Assembly: GCA_029865515.1 (NCBI GenBank)
Contig: JAOUGQ010000002.1
Span: 1 to 50,832 of the forward strand
Source of the DNA: Nitrospirota bacterium
GTDB taxonomy: Bacteria; Nitrospirota; Nitrospiria; Nitrospirales; UBA8639
Length of the DNA: 50,832 nucleotides
Direction of reading: 5' to 3'
A model generated the notes under the pieces. That model was not told where the DNA came from, searched no databases, and worked only from the letters and a program-made list of their open reading frames with translations. Shown one piece after another: positions 1-6,555 of the stretch. Position numbers and translations under genes: made by a program. The stretch's first letter is position 1; each line of letters begins with the position of its first letter.

Positions 1-72
1 CTCTTAAATCTTGAATTCGGCTTGTCTTGTCTGCCCTTTCCCACTGGCTCATATCCCTTTACAATACAAACC

Positions 73-798
73 ATGATCAATCGCATTATCCGACAGATCC
101 AACGCTATAAAGGGTGGTTTGGAGGAGGGGCTGCTCTCTGCATCTTTTTAGGCCTGTACACCGGCTTACTCGCCTCGCCGCCTGATTACTACCAAGGCGA
201 GCTGGTCAGAATTATGTATGTCCATGTCCCGCTGGCGCACACGAGCACCTTGGCCTATTCCGTCTTATTTGGCGGCAGCATCTGGTATTTGTGGAAACGG
301 GATCCCCTGGTGGATAACATGTGCCAGGCCTCGGCCAGTATTTGTGCACTCTTTACGACACTGGCTCTTATCACAGGATCGATTTGGGCGAAACCCACGT
401 GGAATACCTGGTGGACCTGGGATCCCCGACTCGTCTCGTTTACCGTGCTCCTCCTGATTTTAGGGGGATACCTCATGCTTCGACGACTGGTAGATGACCC
501 TATGCGAGGCGGGCGCTACGCCGCCATTCTGGCTATCGTTGGAGGCATCGACCTGCCGATTATTAAATTTTCGGTAGAATGGTGGAGAACACTCCACCAA
601 CCCATGTCCTTCTCCACCAGAGGGGTGAGTATTTCAGATGACATCCTGATCCCCTTGACGTTGATGAGCCTCGGATGTTGGTTGTTGTTTGCGTATATGG
701 TAATGGTCCGGACCCAAATTTTGTACTTAACTGATTTATTGCACGCCAAAAAAGGCCGCTTGCTCAGTCAAACCCATTTTTCCCAGACGACTCCATGA
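73..798 (+). CDS. ccmC: CcmC, haem handling protein of System I cytochrome c maturation
   Basis: Inner-membrane protein that holds haem in its WWD domain and passes it to CcmE in System I cytochrome c maturation. With the ATG at 73 the product is 241 aa with about six hydrophobic segments. The Trp-rich WWD motif (WNTWWTWDPR) lies at residues 110-119. Conserved His residues are visible in VHVPLAH (51-57) and in TLHQP (His175), the expected axial haem ligands. An in-frame start at 22 would add 17 residues that do not resemble the family, so 73 is preferred, although no strong ribosome site precedes either. The stop overlaps the next start by 4 bases (ATGA), so it is the first visible gene of the ccm operon. 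CcmA and CcmB are not in the window and may lie upstream. Function is sure from the motif and context. Confidence 0.93.
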   Translation: MINRIIRQIQRYKGWFGGGAALCIFLGLYTGLLASPPDYYQGELVRIMYVHVPLAHTSTLAYSVLFGGSIWYLWKRDPLVDNMCQASASICALFTTLALITGSIWAKPTWNTWWTWDPRLVSFTVLLLILGGYLMLRRLVDDPMRGGRYAAILAIVGGIDLPIIKFSVEWWRTLHQPMSFSTRGVSISDDILIPLTLMSLGCWLLFAYMVMVRTQILYLTDLLHAKKGRLLSQTHFSQTTP

Positions 799-1307
799 CC
801 GGACTCTATACACGTTGGGCTCTGATTCTTGGGGCAACCCTTCTTCTCGGCTTCCTGACCTATCAGCACTACCAACAACACTTATCCACAATTTCGGTGG
901 GAACGCTACTCGGCAGTTCTCCGGCCACTCAACCGGTCCGGATACAAGGGATGGTCAAAAGTGGTACGTTGAAAGGAGATATGGAACAAGGGCAGGCCAC
1001 ATTTGAATTCGTCGACGGGGCATCCAGCCTCGCTGTGGTGTACCAGGGTCCCCCGCTGGAAAATATTCGTGAACTGAAAACGCTGGTCCTCATCGGACGC
1101 TGGGACAGCCAGGCACAGGTTTTCAGGGCACAGGAGACGGCATTAATCAATAATTTTGGATTTGTGGCTGCGGCCTATCTGATTTCCGTCCTGGCCTTGG
1201 GGTGGATGGTATTTGCCATGAGCCAAAGAGTCATGGTTTTATTTAAAGAGATCAAAGAATCGAAACTTTACGAACCAGAGGCCGACTCTCTTGGGAACAA
1301 AGAATAA
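795..1307 (+). CDS. CcmE-like OB-fold protein with C-terminal CcmD-like helix, no haem-binding His
   Basis: A 170 aa membrane protein. It has an N-terminal anchor (about 8-22), a periplasmic OB-fold resembling CcmE (about 33-115, with RIQGMVKSGTLKG matching the CcmE core and VVYQGPP matching its second half), then a second transmembrane helix (about 124-145) followed by a basic, charged tail (FKEIKESK) that looks like CcmD. The His/Tyr haem site of CcmE is absent: where HxxxY is expected the sequence reads RAQETALINNFG. It starts 4 bases inside ccmC and overlaps the true ccmE by 17 bases. It may take the place of CcmD, which ties CcmE to CcmC, with a vestigial OB domain. The similarity is read by eye; the role is inference. 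Confidence 0.7.
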   Translation: MTGLYTRWALILGATLLLGFLTYQHYQQHLSTISVGTLLGSSPATQPVRIQGMVKSGTLKGDMEQGQATFEFVDGASSLAVVYQGPPLENIRELKTLVLIGRWDSQAQVFRAQETALINNFGFVAAAYLISVLALGWMVFAMSQRVMVLFKEIKESKLYEPEADSLGNKE

Positions 1308-1746
1308 AAAGATCGCGATCGTCGTCAGCATCTTGTTGATTGCCGGTTCGCTCGGATATCTTGCATTCGGGAATTTCGGGGAAAATATTGTGTATTTCGT
1401 CACCCCATCCGAGGTCAAAGCCTTCACGGCAGAAGCCTATACCAAAAAAGTTCGGGTGGGCGGCATGGTCGTAAAAGGCAGCCTGAAAACCCAAGCCGAG
1501 CCTGTGGGTCTCACTTTTGAACTCACAGACGGCGCTGTCACCATTCCCGTGGCGTTCCAGGGCATTCCTCCAGACCTCTTCAAAGAAGGACAAGGGGCTG
1601 TGGTAGAAGGCCAATGGCGAGACGGCAAGACCTTTCATTCCACGATGATCATGGCCAAGCACTCCGAAGACTACATGCCCATGGAACTCAAGCGAGCTGG
1701 CGTAGAACTGCCCAAAAAAGATTTCATGAAAACCCTCTCCCCTTAA
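1291..1746 (+). CDS. ccmE: CcmE, periplasmic haem chaperone
   Basis: Haem chaperone that covalently binds haem received from CcmC and delivers it to CcmF for ligation to apocytochrome c. The product is 151 aa with one N-terminal transmembrane anchor (about 8-26) and a periplasmic OB-fold. The canonical HxxxY haem site is present as AKHSEDYMP, with His124 as the covalent ligand and Tyr128 as the axial ligand. The start is a TTG at 1291 inside the end of the upstream gene (17-base overlap), giving the typical short, basic, cytoplasmic leader MGTKNKK. Length and motif match the family, and the position between the CcmD-like protein and ccmF is normal for ccm operons. Confidence 0.93.
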   Translation: MGTKNKKIAIVVSILLIAGSLGYLAFGNFGENIVYFVTPSEVKAFTAEAYTKKVRVGGMVVKGSLKTQAEPVGLTFELTDGAVTIPVAFQGIPPDLFKEGQGAVVEGQWRDGKTFHSTMIMAKHSEDYMPMELKRAGVELPKKDFMKTLSP

Positions 1747-1764
1747 GCCGGCTCGCTCTTCTAC

Positions 1765-3714
1765 ATGATTATTGAAATTGGACATTTTTCAGTTATTGTC
1801 GCCCTCGTATTGTCTGTCTTTGGCATGGCCAGTGCCGTCTTAGCCCTCAAAACCCGCAACCCCGATTGGGCCAGGTCGGGACGCATGGCCGTCACGCTCA
1901 TTTTTTTTCTGCTCAGCGTGGGCATGCTCTCATTGGTCTATGCATTTATCACGCGGGACTTCTCCGTCCTCTACGTCGCCAATAATTCAAACTCAAAACT
2001 CCCGTTTTTCTATACCGTCGCTGCCGTGTGGGGGGGGCATGAAGGCTCCCTGCTGCTCTGGGTCTTCATTCTTTCCCTCTTCAGCACCCTGGCCGTCTGG
2101 CTGCATTGGCGCACCCAACCTGCGATCATGCCCTATTTGATCGCTGTAGAATCGGCGGTCATGTTCGGATTTTTATGTTTAATTGTTTTTCTCTCGAGTC
2201 CGTTTGAACGGCTCCTGCCCGTTCCCCTTGATGGCAAAGATTTGAATCCGTTGCTGCAAGACCCGGCGATGGTCATGCACCCCCCCATGCTCTACATGGG
2301 CTATGTGGGATTTTCCATTCCCTTTTCCTTTGCCATGGCCGCGTTATTTTCCGGGCGATTAGGCGAAGAGTGGATCAAGGTCACCCAGCGATGGACCACG
2401 TTTGCCTGGATGTGCCTGACGACCGGTATCCTGCTTGGCGGCTATTGGGCGTATTATGAACTGGGCTGGGGCGGCTATTGGGGCTGGGATCCTGTCGAAA
2501 ATGCGTCGTTTATGCCCTGGCTGGTGGGCACCGCGTACCTCCATTCGGTGCTGGTGCAGGAAAAGCGGAAGATGTTCAAAGTCTGGAATCTCTTCCTCAT
2601 CATCGTCACATTTTCCTTGTCCCTGATTGGCACCTTTCTCGTACGAAGCGGCGTGCTCACTTCCGTTCATTCCTTTGCCACGGATCCTGAGCGCGGCCTC
2701 TACATTCTTCTGTTCGTCGGCACCGTCATCGGAATTGCTTTCGGCGCGTTGATCCTGAGATCCAATAAATTGAAATCACAAGTCGAGATGGATTCGCTGA
2801 TATCCCGTGAATCGATCTTCCTCTTTAATAATTTATTCTTTCTGGTAGCTGCGGCCACAGTCTTCCTGGGAACCTTGTATCCGTTAATCCTTGAAACGCT
2901 GCAGGACGCCAAAGTCACCGTCGGCCCGCCGTATTACAATGCCGTGTTTATGCCTATTGCCCTTGGACTGTTATTTCTCATGGGCATCGGACCCTATATC
3001 CCGTGGCGGAAAGCGTCGATCGCGAGCCTGAAAAAAAGTTTTTCTCTACCTCTCTTAGCGGGCGCGGTTATGGTCATCCTGCTCCTTGTGACAGGGATTC
3101 AGAACCTTTATGCCCTGGCAGGAAGTTATGTCGTGGCATTCGCGGGTATGGCAATTGTCTTAGACTTCGGCAAAATCTCACAACTGTATGCCCAGCGAAA
3201 CGGAAGCAATATCTTCCAGGGAGGTCTGGCGGCCTTTACCGCCAACCAACGGCGCTATTCCAGCATGATTACCCATATCGGCGTTCTCGTGTTGGTGGTG
3301 GGCATCATTGCCTCGACCATTTATCAAACGGAAAAAGTGGTATCGATGCGCGTGGGGGATGAATTCGCCATCGGGGACTATCGTATGAAACTGACAAACA
3401 TCCACGAAGTGGCCGGCGGGAATTGGAACGCCCAGGAAGGCGTCTTCCAGGTGTTTAAGGGAGAAAATCTGATCACGGAACTTCGGCCACAAAAGCGGAT
3501 ATACGCAGCCACCCAAACGCCCACCACGGAATCGGCCATTTATGCCATCAACATGGGGCACATTTTTCTGACCATGCCGGAAGTCTCCGAAGACGGCGTG
3601 GCCGTCGCCCGCGGAGTGCTCAATCCGCTGATTCTTTGGGTGTGGGGCGGAGGAGTCATTATGGGTCTCGGCGTCATTCTGAATATTCTCCGCCCGCGAA
3701 AGAAGGAAGAATGA
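1765..3714 (+). CDS. ccmF: CcmF, cytochrome c haem lyase subunit
   Basis: Large inner-membrane protein that ligates haem from holo-CcmE to the CxxCH motif of apocytochrome c together with CcmH. At 649 aa it has the usual family length, with about 14-15 hydrophobic segments along its whole length. The WWD domain is clear at about 235-253 (WGGYWGWDPVENASF), and a conserved MHPPMLYMGY stretch starts at about 171 with His172. The C-terminal periplasmic segment before the last helix (about 530-615) is typical. It lies 18 bases after ccmE, and its stop overlaps the ccmG start by 4 bases, consistent with one transcript. Confidence 0.96.
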   Translation: MIIEIGHFSVIVALVLSVFGMASAVLALKTRNPDWARSGRMAVTLIFFLLSVGMLSLVYAFITRDFSVLYVANNSNSKLPFFYTVAAVWGGHEGSLLLWVFILSLFSTLAVWLHWRTQPAIMPYLIAVESAVMFGFLCLIVFLSSPFERLLPVPLDGKDLNPLLQDPAMVMHPPMLYMGYVGFSIPFSFAMAALFSGRLGEEWIKVTQRWTTFAWMCLTTGILLGGYWAYYELGWGGYWGWDPVENASFMPWLVGTAYLHSVLVQEKRKMFKVWNLFLIIVTFSLSLIGTFLVRSGVLTSVHSFATDPERGLYILLFVGTVIGIAFGALILRSNKLKSQVEMDSLISRESIFLFNNLFFLVAAATVFLGTLYPLILETLQDAKVTVGPPYYNAVFMPIALGLLFLMGIGPYIPWRKASIASLKKSFSLPLLAGAVMVILLLVTGIQNLYALAGSYVVAFAGMAIVLDFGKISQLYAQRNGSNIFQGGLAAFTANQRRYSSMITHIGVLVLVVGIIASTIYQTEKVVSMRVGDEFAIGDYRMKLTNIHEVAGGNWNAQEGVFQVFKGENLITELRPQKRIYAATQTPTTESAIYAINMGHIFLTMPEVSEDGVAVARGVLNPLILWVWGGGVIMGLGVILNILRPRKKEE

Positions 3715-4271
3715 ACAAAGGCTGGCAACTGACTCTGGTCCTCATCCTGCTGGGACTGTTCGCCTTGTTTTACAAGGGGCTCTGGGGGGACCCACGGCAC
3801 ATTCCTACGGTCCTGATCGGGACCGAGGCTCCCAACTTTGAAGGACCGGATGTCGAAACAGGACAAACGATCTCTCTGGCTCAATTCAAGGGGAAAGTGG
3901 TTCTGCTCAATTTTTGGGCGTCTTGGTGCTATGAATGCAAGGTAGAGCACGAAAGCATCTTACAGCTTCATCAACTCTTCAAAGATCATCCTGACTTCGT
4001 CATGCTGGGCGTGAACTATCAAGACAAATTGCCTGATGCCCAACACTATTTACAGCAATACGGCACAACCTTCTCCCATGTCCGTGACCTCAAAGGGCAA
4101 CTAGCCATTGATTATGGGGTCTATGGGGTGCCTGAAACATTTGTCATCGATCAACAGGGGAAAATCCGGCATAAATGGGTCGGTCCGATCACCGGCGAGG
4201 TGTACACCAACATTACGCAAAAAGTCATTGCCCCGCTGCTCACGTCTCAACCCGCTACCAGGACATCCTGA
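3711..4271 (+). CDS. ccmG: CcmG/DsbE-type thiol:disulfide oxidoreductase (TlpA-like)
   Basis: Membrane-tethered periplasmic thioredoxin-fold reductant that keeps apocytochrome c (or CcmH) thiols reduced for haem attachment. The 186 aa product has an N-terminal anchor (about 5-22), a TlpA-like AhpC/TSA fold and the active site WASWCYEC with Cys73 and Cys76. The cis-proline region GVPETFVID is present near residue 142. The ATG at 3711 is chosen because it overlaps the ccmF stop as ATGA and puts the anchor at the terminus. A longer in-frame opening from 3636 would add 25 residues encoded inside ccmF with no family resemblance. The stop and the ccmH start share one base. Confidence 0.93.
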   Translation: MNKGWQLTLVLILLGLFALFYKGLWGDPRHIPTVLIGTEAPNFEGPDVETGQTISLAQFKGKVVLLNFWASWCYECKVEHESILQLHQLFKDHPDFVMLGVNYQDKLPDAQHYLQQYGTTFSHVRDLKGQLAIDYGVYGVPETFVIDQQGKIRHKWVGPITGEVYTNITQKVIAPLLTSQPATRTS

Positions 4272-4735
4272 TGCGTATGCGATTAACATTATGGCTCGTG
4301 GTTCTGTTGGCCGTTCCGGTCTCTCTTTTCGCTGCCGTGCAGGATGAGACGAATTTAGATATTCAGGTCCGGGAAATCGCCAAAACGCTCCGCTGTACGG
4401 TCTGCCAAACGGAGAATATTTGGGAATCGGGCGCACCGCTCGCCCAACAGATGCGGGGAGTCATTCGTGAACGCCTGGCACTTGGGCACAGCGAGGCTGA
4501 GATTCGTGCGTATTTCTTAAGCCGCTATGGCGACTATATTCTTATGGAACCACCCAAACATGGCGTCAATTGGCTTATCTGGGTGGCTCCGTTTCTCCTC
4601 CTGCTCATCGGAGGGTTTTTTCTTTACAAGGAAGTTACCCATTGGGTCCGGGATACACCAACTCCGCCCAGCCAACCTCTACCGCCACTGGACGACCAGG
4701 CTCGAAAACGTATCGAGCATGAACTCGAGTCCTGA
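4271..4735 (+). CDS. ccmH: CcmH/CycL-type cytochrome c maturation protein
   Basis: Membrane-anchored thioredox partner that binds or reduces apocytochrome c haem-site cysteines. With the ATG at 4271 the product is 154 aa: a signal peptide (about 4-22), the family motif LRCTVCQTENI with Cys42 and Cys45, the helical segment up to RYGDYILMEPP, and a transmembrane helix at about 100-120. The TGATG junction with ccmG fixes the start; the same frame is open upstream to 4175 but that part reads through ccmG. This short form corresponds to the N-terminal half of E. coli CcmH. The TPR half is the separate gene downstream. Confidence 0.93.
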   Translation: MRMRLTLWLVVLLAVPVSLFAAVQDETNLDIQVREIAKTLRCTVCQTENIWESGAPLAQQMRGVIRERLALGHSEAEIRAYFLSRYGDYILMEPPKHGVNWLIWVAPFLLLLIGGFFLYKEVTHWVRDTPTPPSQPLPPLDDQARKRIEHELES

Positions 4736-4751
4736 ATAATCTTCATCCTGT

Positions 4752-5675
4752 ATGTCGACTGTCGCTTTCTTCATCATTCCTTTTGTGGTCATTCTTGGAA
4801 TTGTGCTCTTTTCCCTCACTCTGCCCTTTTGGCGCCGTGATCCTTCACCCGTCTCCTTCGGCCTGGATGATGACCGAGCCCAGGAACTTGCGGATCTTCA
4901 AGTCGAACGGGAAACCATTATCCGGTCCTTGCAGGAACTTGAGATGGAGCTCTCGCAAGGGCGTATGGAGAAAACCGACTACGAACGATTGAAAGCCACG
5001 GATGAACGCCGCCTGCTCCACCTGTTAGACCGCCTGGACACCTTCAAGGACACGGCTCAACACGAAACGAGCGATCAACAAAAGATTGCCTCGAAACGAA
5101 AAAGCTGGGTTCCGGCCGTTGCATCGGGGTTGGTGGTCTTACTCGCCTCCATCGGCATTTACGGTGCGCTACAATTCAAGGCCGCACAAAAGCTCATGGC
5201 CGTCGAAGCCCAAATGGGCGGCGGCCCGAATCCGATGGAGATGGTCGAGAAACTGGAGAAACGCCTCAAAGACAATCCCGATGACCTTCAAGGACAAATC
5301 ATGGCCGGACGATCCTATATGGCCTTAAATCGTATGCCTGAAGCCAAAAAGGCCTGGGGAAAAGTCTTAGAGCTGGATCCGAAGCAGCATGAAGCCCACT
5401 TCAATTTAGGTGTCATCCAGATCGAAACGCGTCAAATTGACGATCTGGAAATATTCAAACAGGCTCTCGCACATTTTGACATTGTCCTGGCCGACCTACC
5501 CAATCAACCCGCCGTCAATTGGTATCGGGGTTTAGCCTTGTGGTATTTAAATCGCCGCCAGGAAACCGATGCCGCCTGGACACTCGCCGCACAAAACATG
5601 GAGCCAGGCACCAAGGACATCGAGTTCGTGAAAGACGCCCTCGTCAAACTCCGCGCCGGCCAGGAACCGTTTTAA
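4752..5675 (+). CDS. ccmI: CcmI-like TPR protein of cytochrome c maturation
   Basis: Likely the apocytochrome c chaperone that presents substrate to the CcmF/CcmH ligase. The 307 aa product has an N-terminal membrane helix (about 5-25), a cytoplasmic coiled-coil-like stretch with LQELEMELSQGRMEKTDYE (the CcmI zipper-type region, about 57-85), a second membrane helix (about 120-142) and TPR repeats at about 175-290 (for example AGRSYMALNRMPEAKKAW and WYRGLALWYLNRRQETDAAW). This two-helix plus TPR architecture is that of CcmI. It lies 16 bases after ccmH and is the last gene of the operon. About 150 bases without a gene follow before the toxin-antitoxin unit. Confidence 0.88.
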   Translation: MSTVAFFIIPFVVILGIVLFSLTLPFWRRDPSPVSFGLDDDRAQELADLQVERETIIRSLQELEMELSQGRMEKTDYERLKATDERRLLHLLDRLDTFKDTAQHETSDQQKIASKRKSWVPAVASGLVVLLASIGIYGALQFKAAQKLMAVEAQMGGGPNPMEMVEKLEKRLKDNPDDLQGQIMAGRSYMALNRMPEAKKAWGKVLELDPKQHEAHFNLGVIQIETRQIDDLEIFKQALAHFDIVLADLPNQPAVNWYRGLALWYLNRRQETDAAWTLAAQNMEPGTKDIEFVKDALVKLRAGQEPF

Positions 5676-5789
5676 CCTTCAAATCAAATAGCAGTAAGGT
5701 AAGTTGTGATTAATAGAATCAAAAGGCGAAGGCCCATTGTGACTTGTTGAACTAAGACCACTTTCCCAAGATCCACGATTGTCACTACA

Positions 5790-5818
5790 TTGACTTAGTT
5801 TAATTATTAGTTTATATA
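5790..5818 (+). promoter_or_regulatory. sigma70-like promoter of the toxin-antitoxin unit, nearly leaderless
   Basis: TTGACT at 5790-5795 and TATATA at 5813-5818 are separated by exactly 17 bases, a very good sigma70-type match in an AT-rich stretch. The antitoxin ATG is at 5825, only 6 bases after the -10 box, so transcription should begin at or next to the start codon. A short GAGG lies at 5819-5822 but would be mostly outside such a transcript. Read from the sequence; not shown to be active. Confidence 0.6.
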
Positions 5819-5824
5819 GAGGTT

Positions 5825-6070
5825 ATGATTAAGCTCAATATTCACGAAGCGAAAACCCATCTATCTCGCTATTTGGACAAACTCAAAAAGGGAGAAACGA
5901 TTATTTTGTGCAAACATAATGAACCGGTGGCCGAAATCAGAGGGTTACCGGCGCCTCTCTCACGCAAACGCCCCATTGGCTTAGCTAAGGGCCAATTCAC
6001 CATTCCCGATAGCTTTTTTGAGCCACTCCCTGAGGACCTTATCAAGGCGTTTTCGGGGCAATCAGAGTGA
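5825..6070 (+). CDS. Phd/YefM-type antitoxin
   Basis: An 81 aa antitoxin whose N-terminal half binds the operator DNA and whose C-terminal tail wraps and blocks the toxin. The N-terminus INIHEAKTHLSRYLDKLKKGE (residues 4-24, first residue Leu in the protein) and the following CKHNEPVAEIRGL match the Phd/YefM fold. The tail (about 45-81) with GLAKGQFTIPDSFFEPLPEDL is the toxin-binding type common next to PIN toxins. Its TGA overlaps the toxin GTG start (GTGA), giving translational coupling. It probably represses its own promoter just upstream. Family assignment is confident; the partner is assigned by context. Confidence 0.88.
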   Translation: MIKLNIHEAKTHLSRYLDKLKKGETIILCKHNEPVAEIRGLPAPLSRKRPIGLAKGQFTIPDSFFEPLPEDLIKAFSGQSE

Positions 6071-6453
6071 AAGTTCTCCTCGATACCTGCACATTTCTGT
6101 GGATCATTTCTGACAACAAGGCGCTTTCGTCGATGAGTCGGGAGACATTTTCCGACCCCTCAAATGAAATCGTGCTGAGTGCGATTTCTGTTTGGGAAAT
6201 TTTCGTGAAATACTCTCTGGGCAAGATTCTCCTCCCCACACCGGTAGATCAATTTATCCCCCAACAGCGGGAGCGTCATGGCATTAGCACACTCGCGTTG
6301 GAAGAAGCCGCAACCGGACACCTGCCCAAACTCCCTGCTCTTCATAAAGACCCTTTTGACCGCATGCTCATTTGCCAGGCTATCCAACATGAACTGACCA
6401 TCCTCACGCCCGATCCACTCATTACCCAGTATGCCGTCCGCACCACTTGGTAG
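6067..6453 (+). CDS. PIN-domain toxin (VapC family ribonuclease)
   Basis: A 128 aa PIN-domain protein, the expected full length for VapC toxins, which cleave tRNA or rRNA with Mg2+ or Mn2+. The four acidic positions are visible: Asp6 in LLDTCTFLW, Glu44 in SVWEI, Asp98 in DPFDRML and Asp116 in LTPDPLI, so it looks catalytically intact. The start is a GTG at 6067 overlapping the antitoxin stop. It follows a Phd-type antitoxin, a frequent pairing for this PIN subgroup. The specific RNA target cannot be read from sequence. Confidence 0.9.
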   Translation: MKVLLDTCTFLWIISDNKALSSMSRETFSDPSNEIVLSAISVWEIFVKYSLGKILLPTPVDQFIPQQRERHGISTLALEEAATGHLPKLPALHKDPFDRMLICQAIQHELTILTPDPLITQYAVRTTW

Positions 6454-6506
6454 GGTCTTTCCCAAAAGATAGTTTCCTGCTACCAAGTCAGGAATGACTC
6501 AAAAAT

Positions 6507-6538
6507 CAGGCGGCTCAGGCTCATCCCTGAGCCGCCTG
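6507..6538 (-). terminator. Rho-independent terminator of the VIT-VWA/ECF operon
   Basis: A perfect 13-base-pair stem (6507-6519 with 6526-6538) encloses a 6-base loop. Read on the minus strand it is GC-rich and is followed directly by ATTTTTG, a U-tract, and it sits 17 bases after the minus-strand stop at 6556. On the plus strand no T-run follows, so it should act mainly on minus-strand transcripts. Confidence 0.85.
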
Positions 6539-6555
6539 AAAGCTAACACACAAAT

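Noticed and set aside
3636-3710. Extended N-terminus of ccmG
   Set aside because: The extra residues are encoded inside ccmF, and the ATG at 3711 sits in an ATGA overlap with a proper anchor after it.
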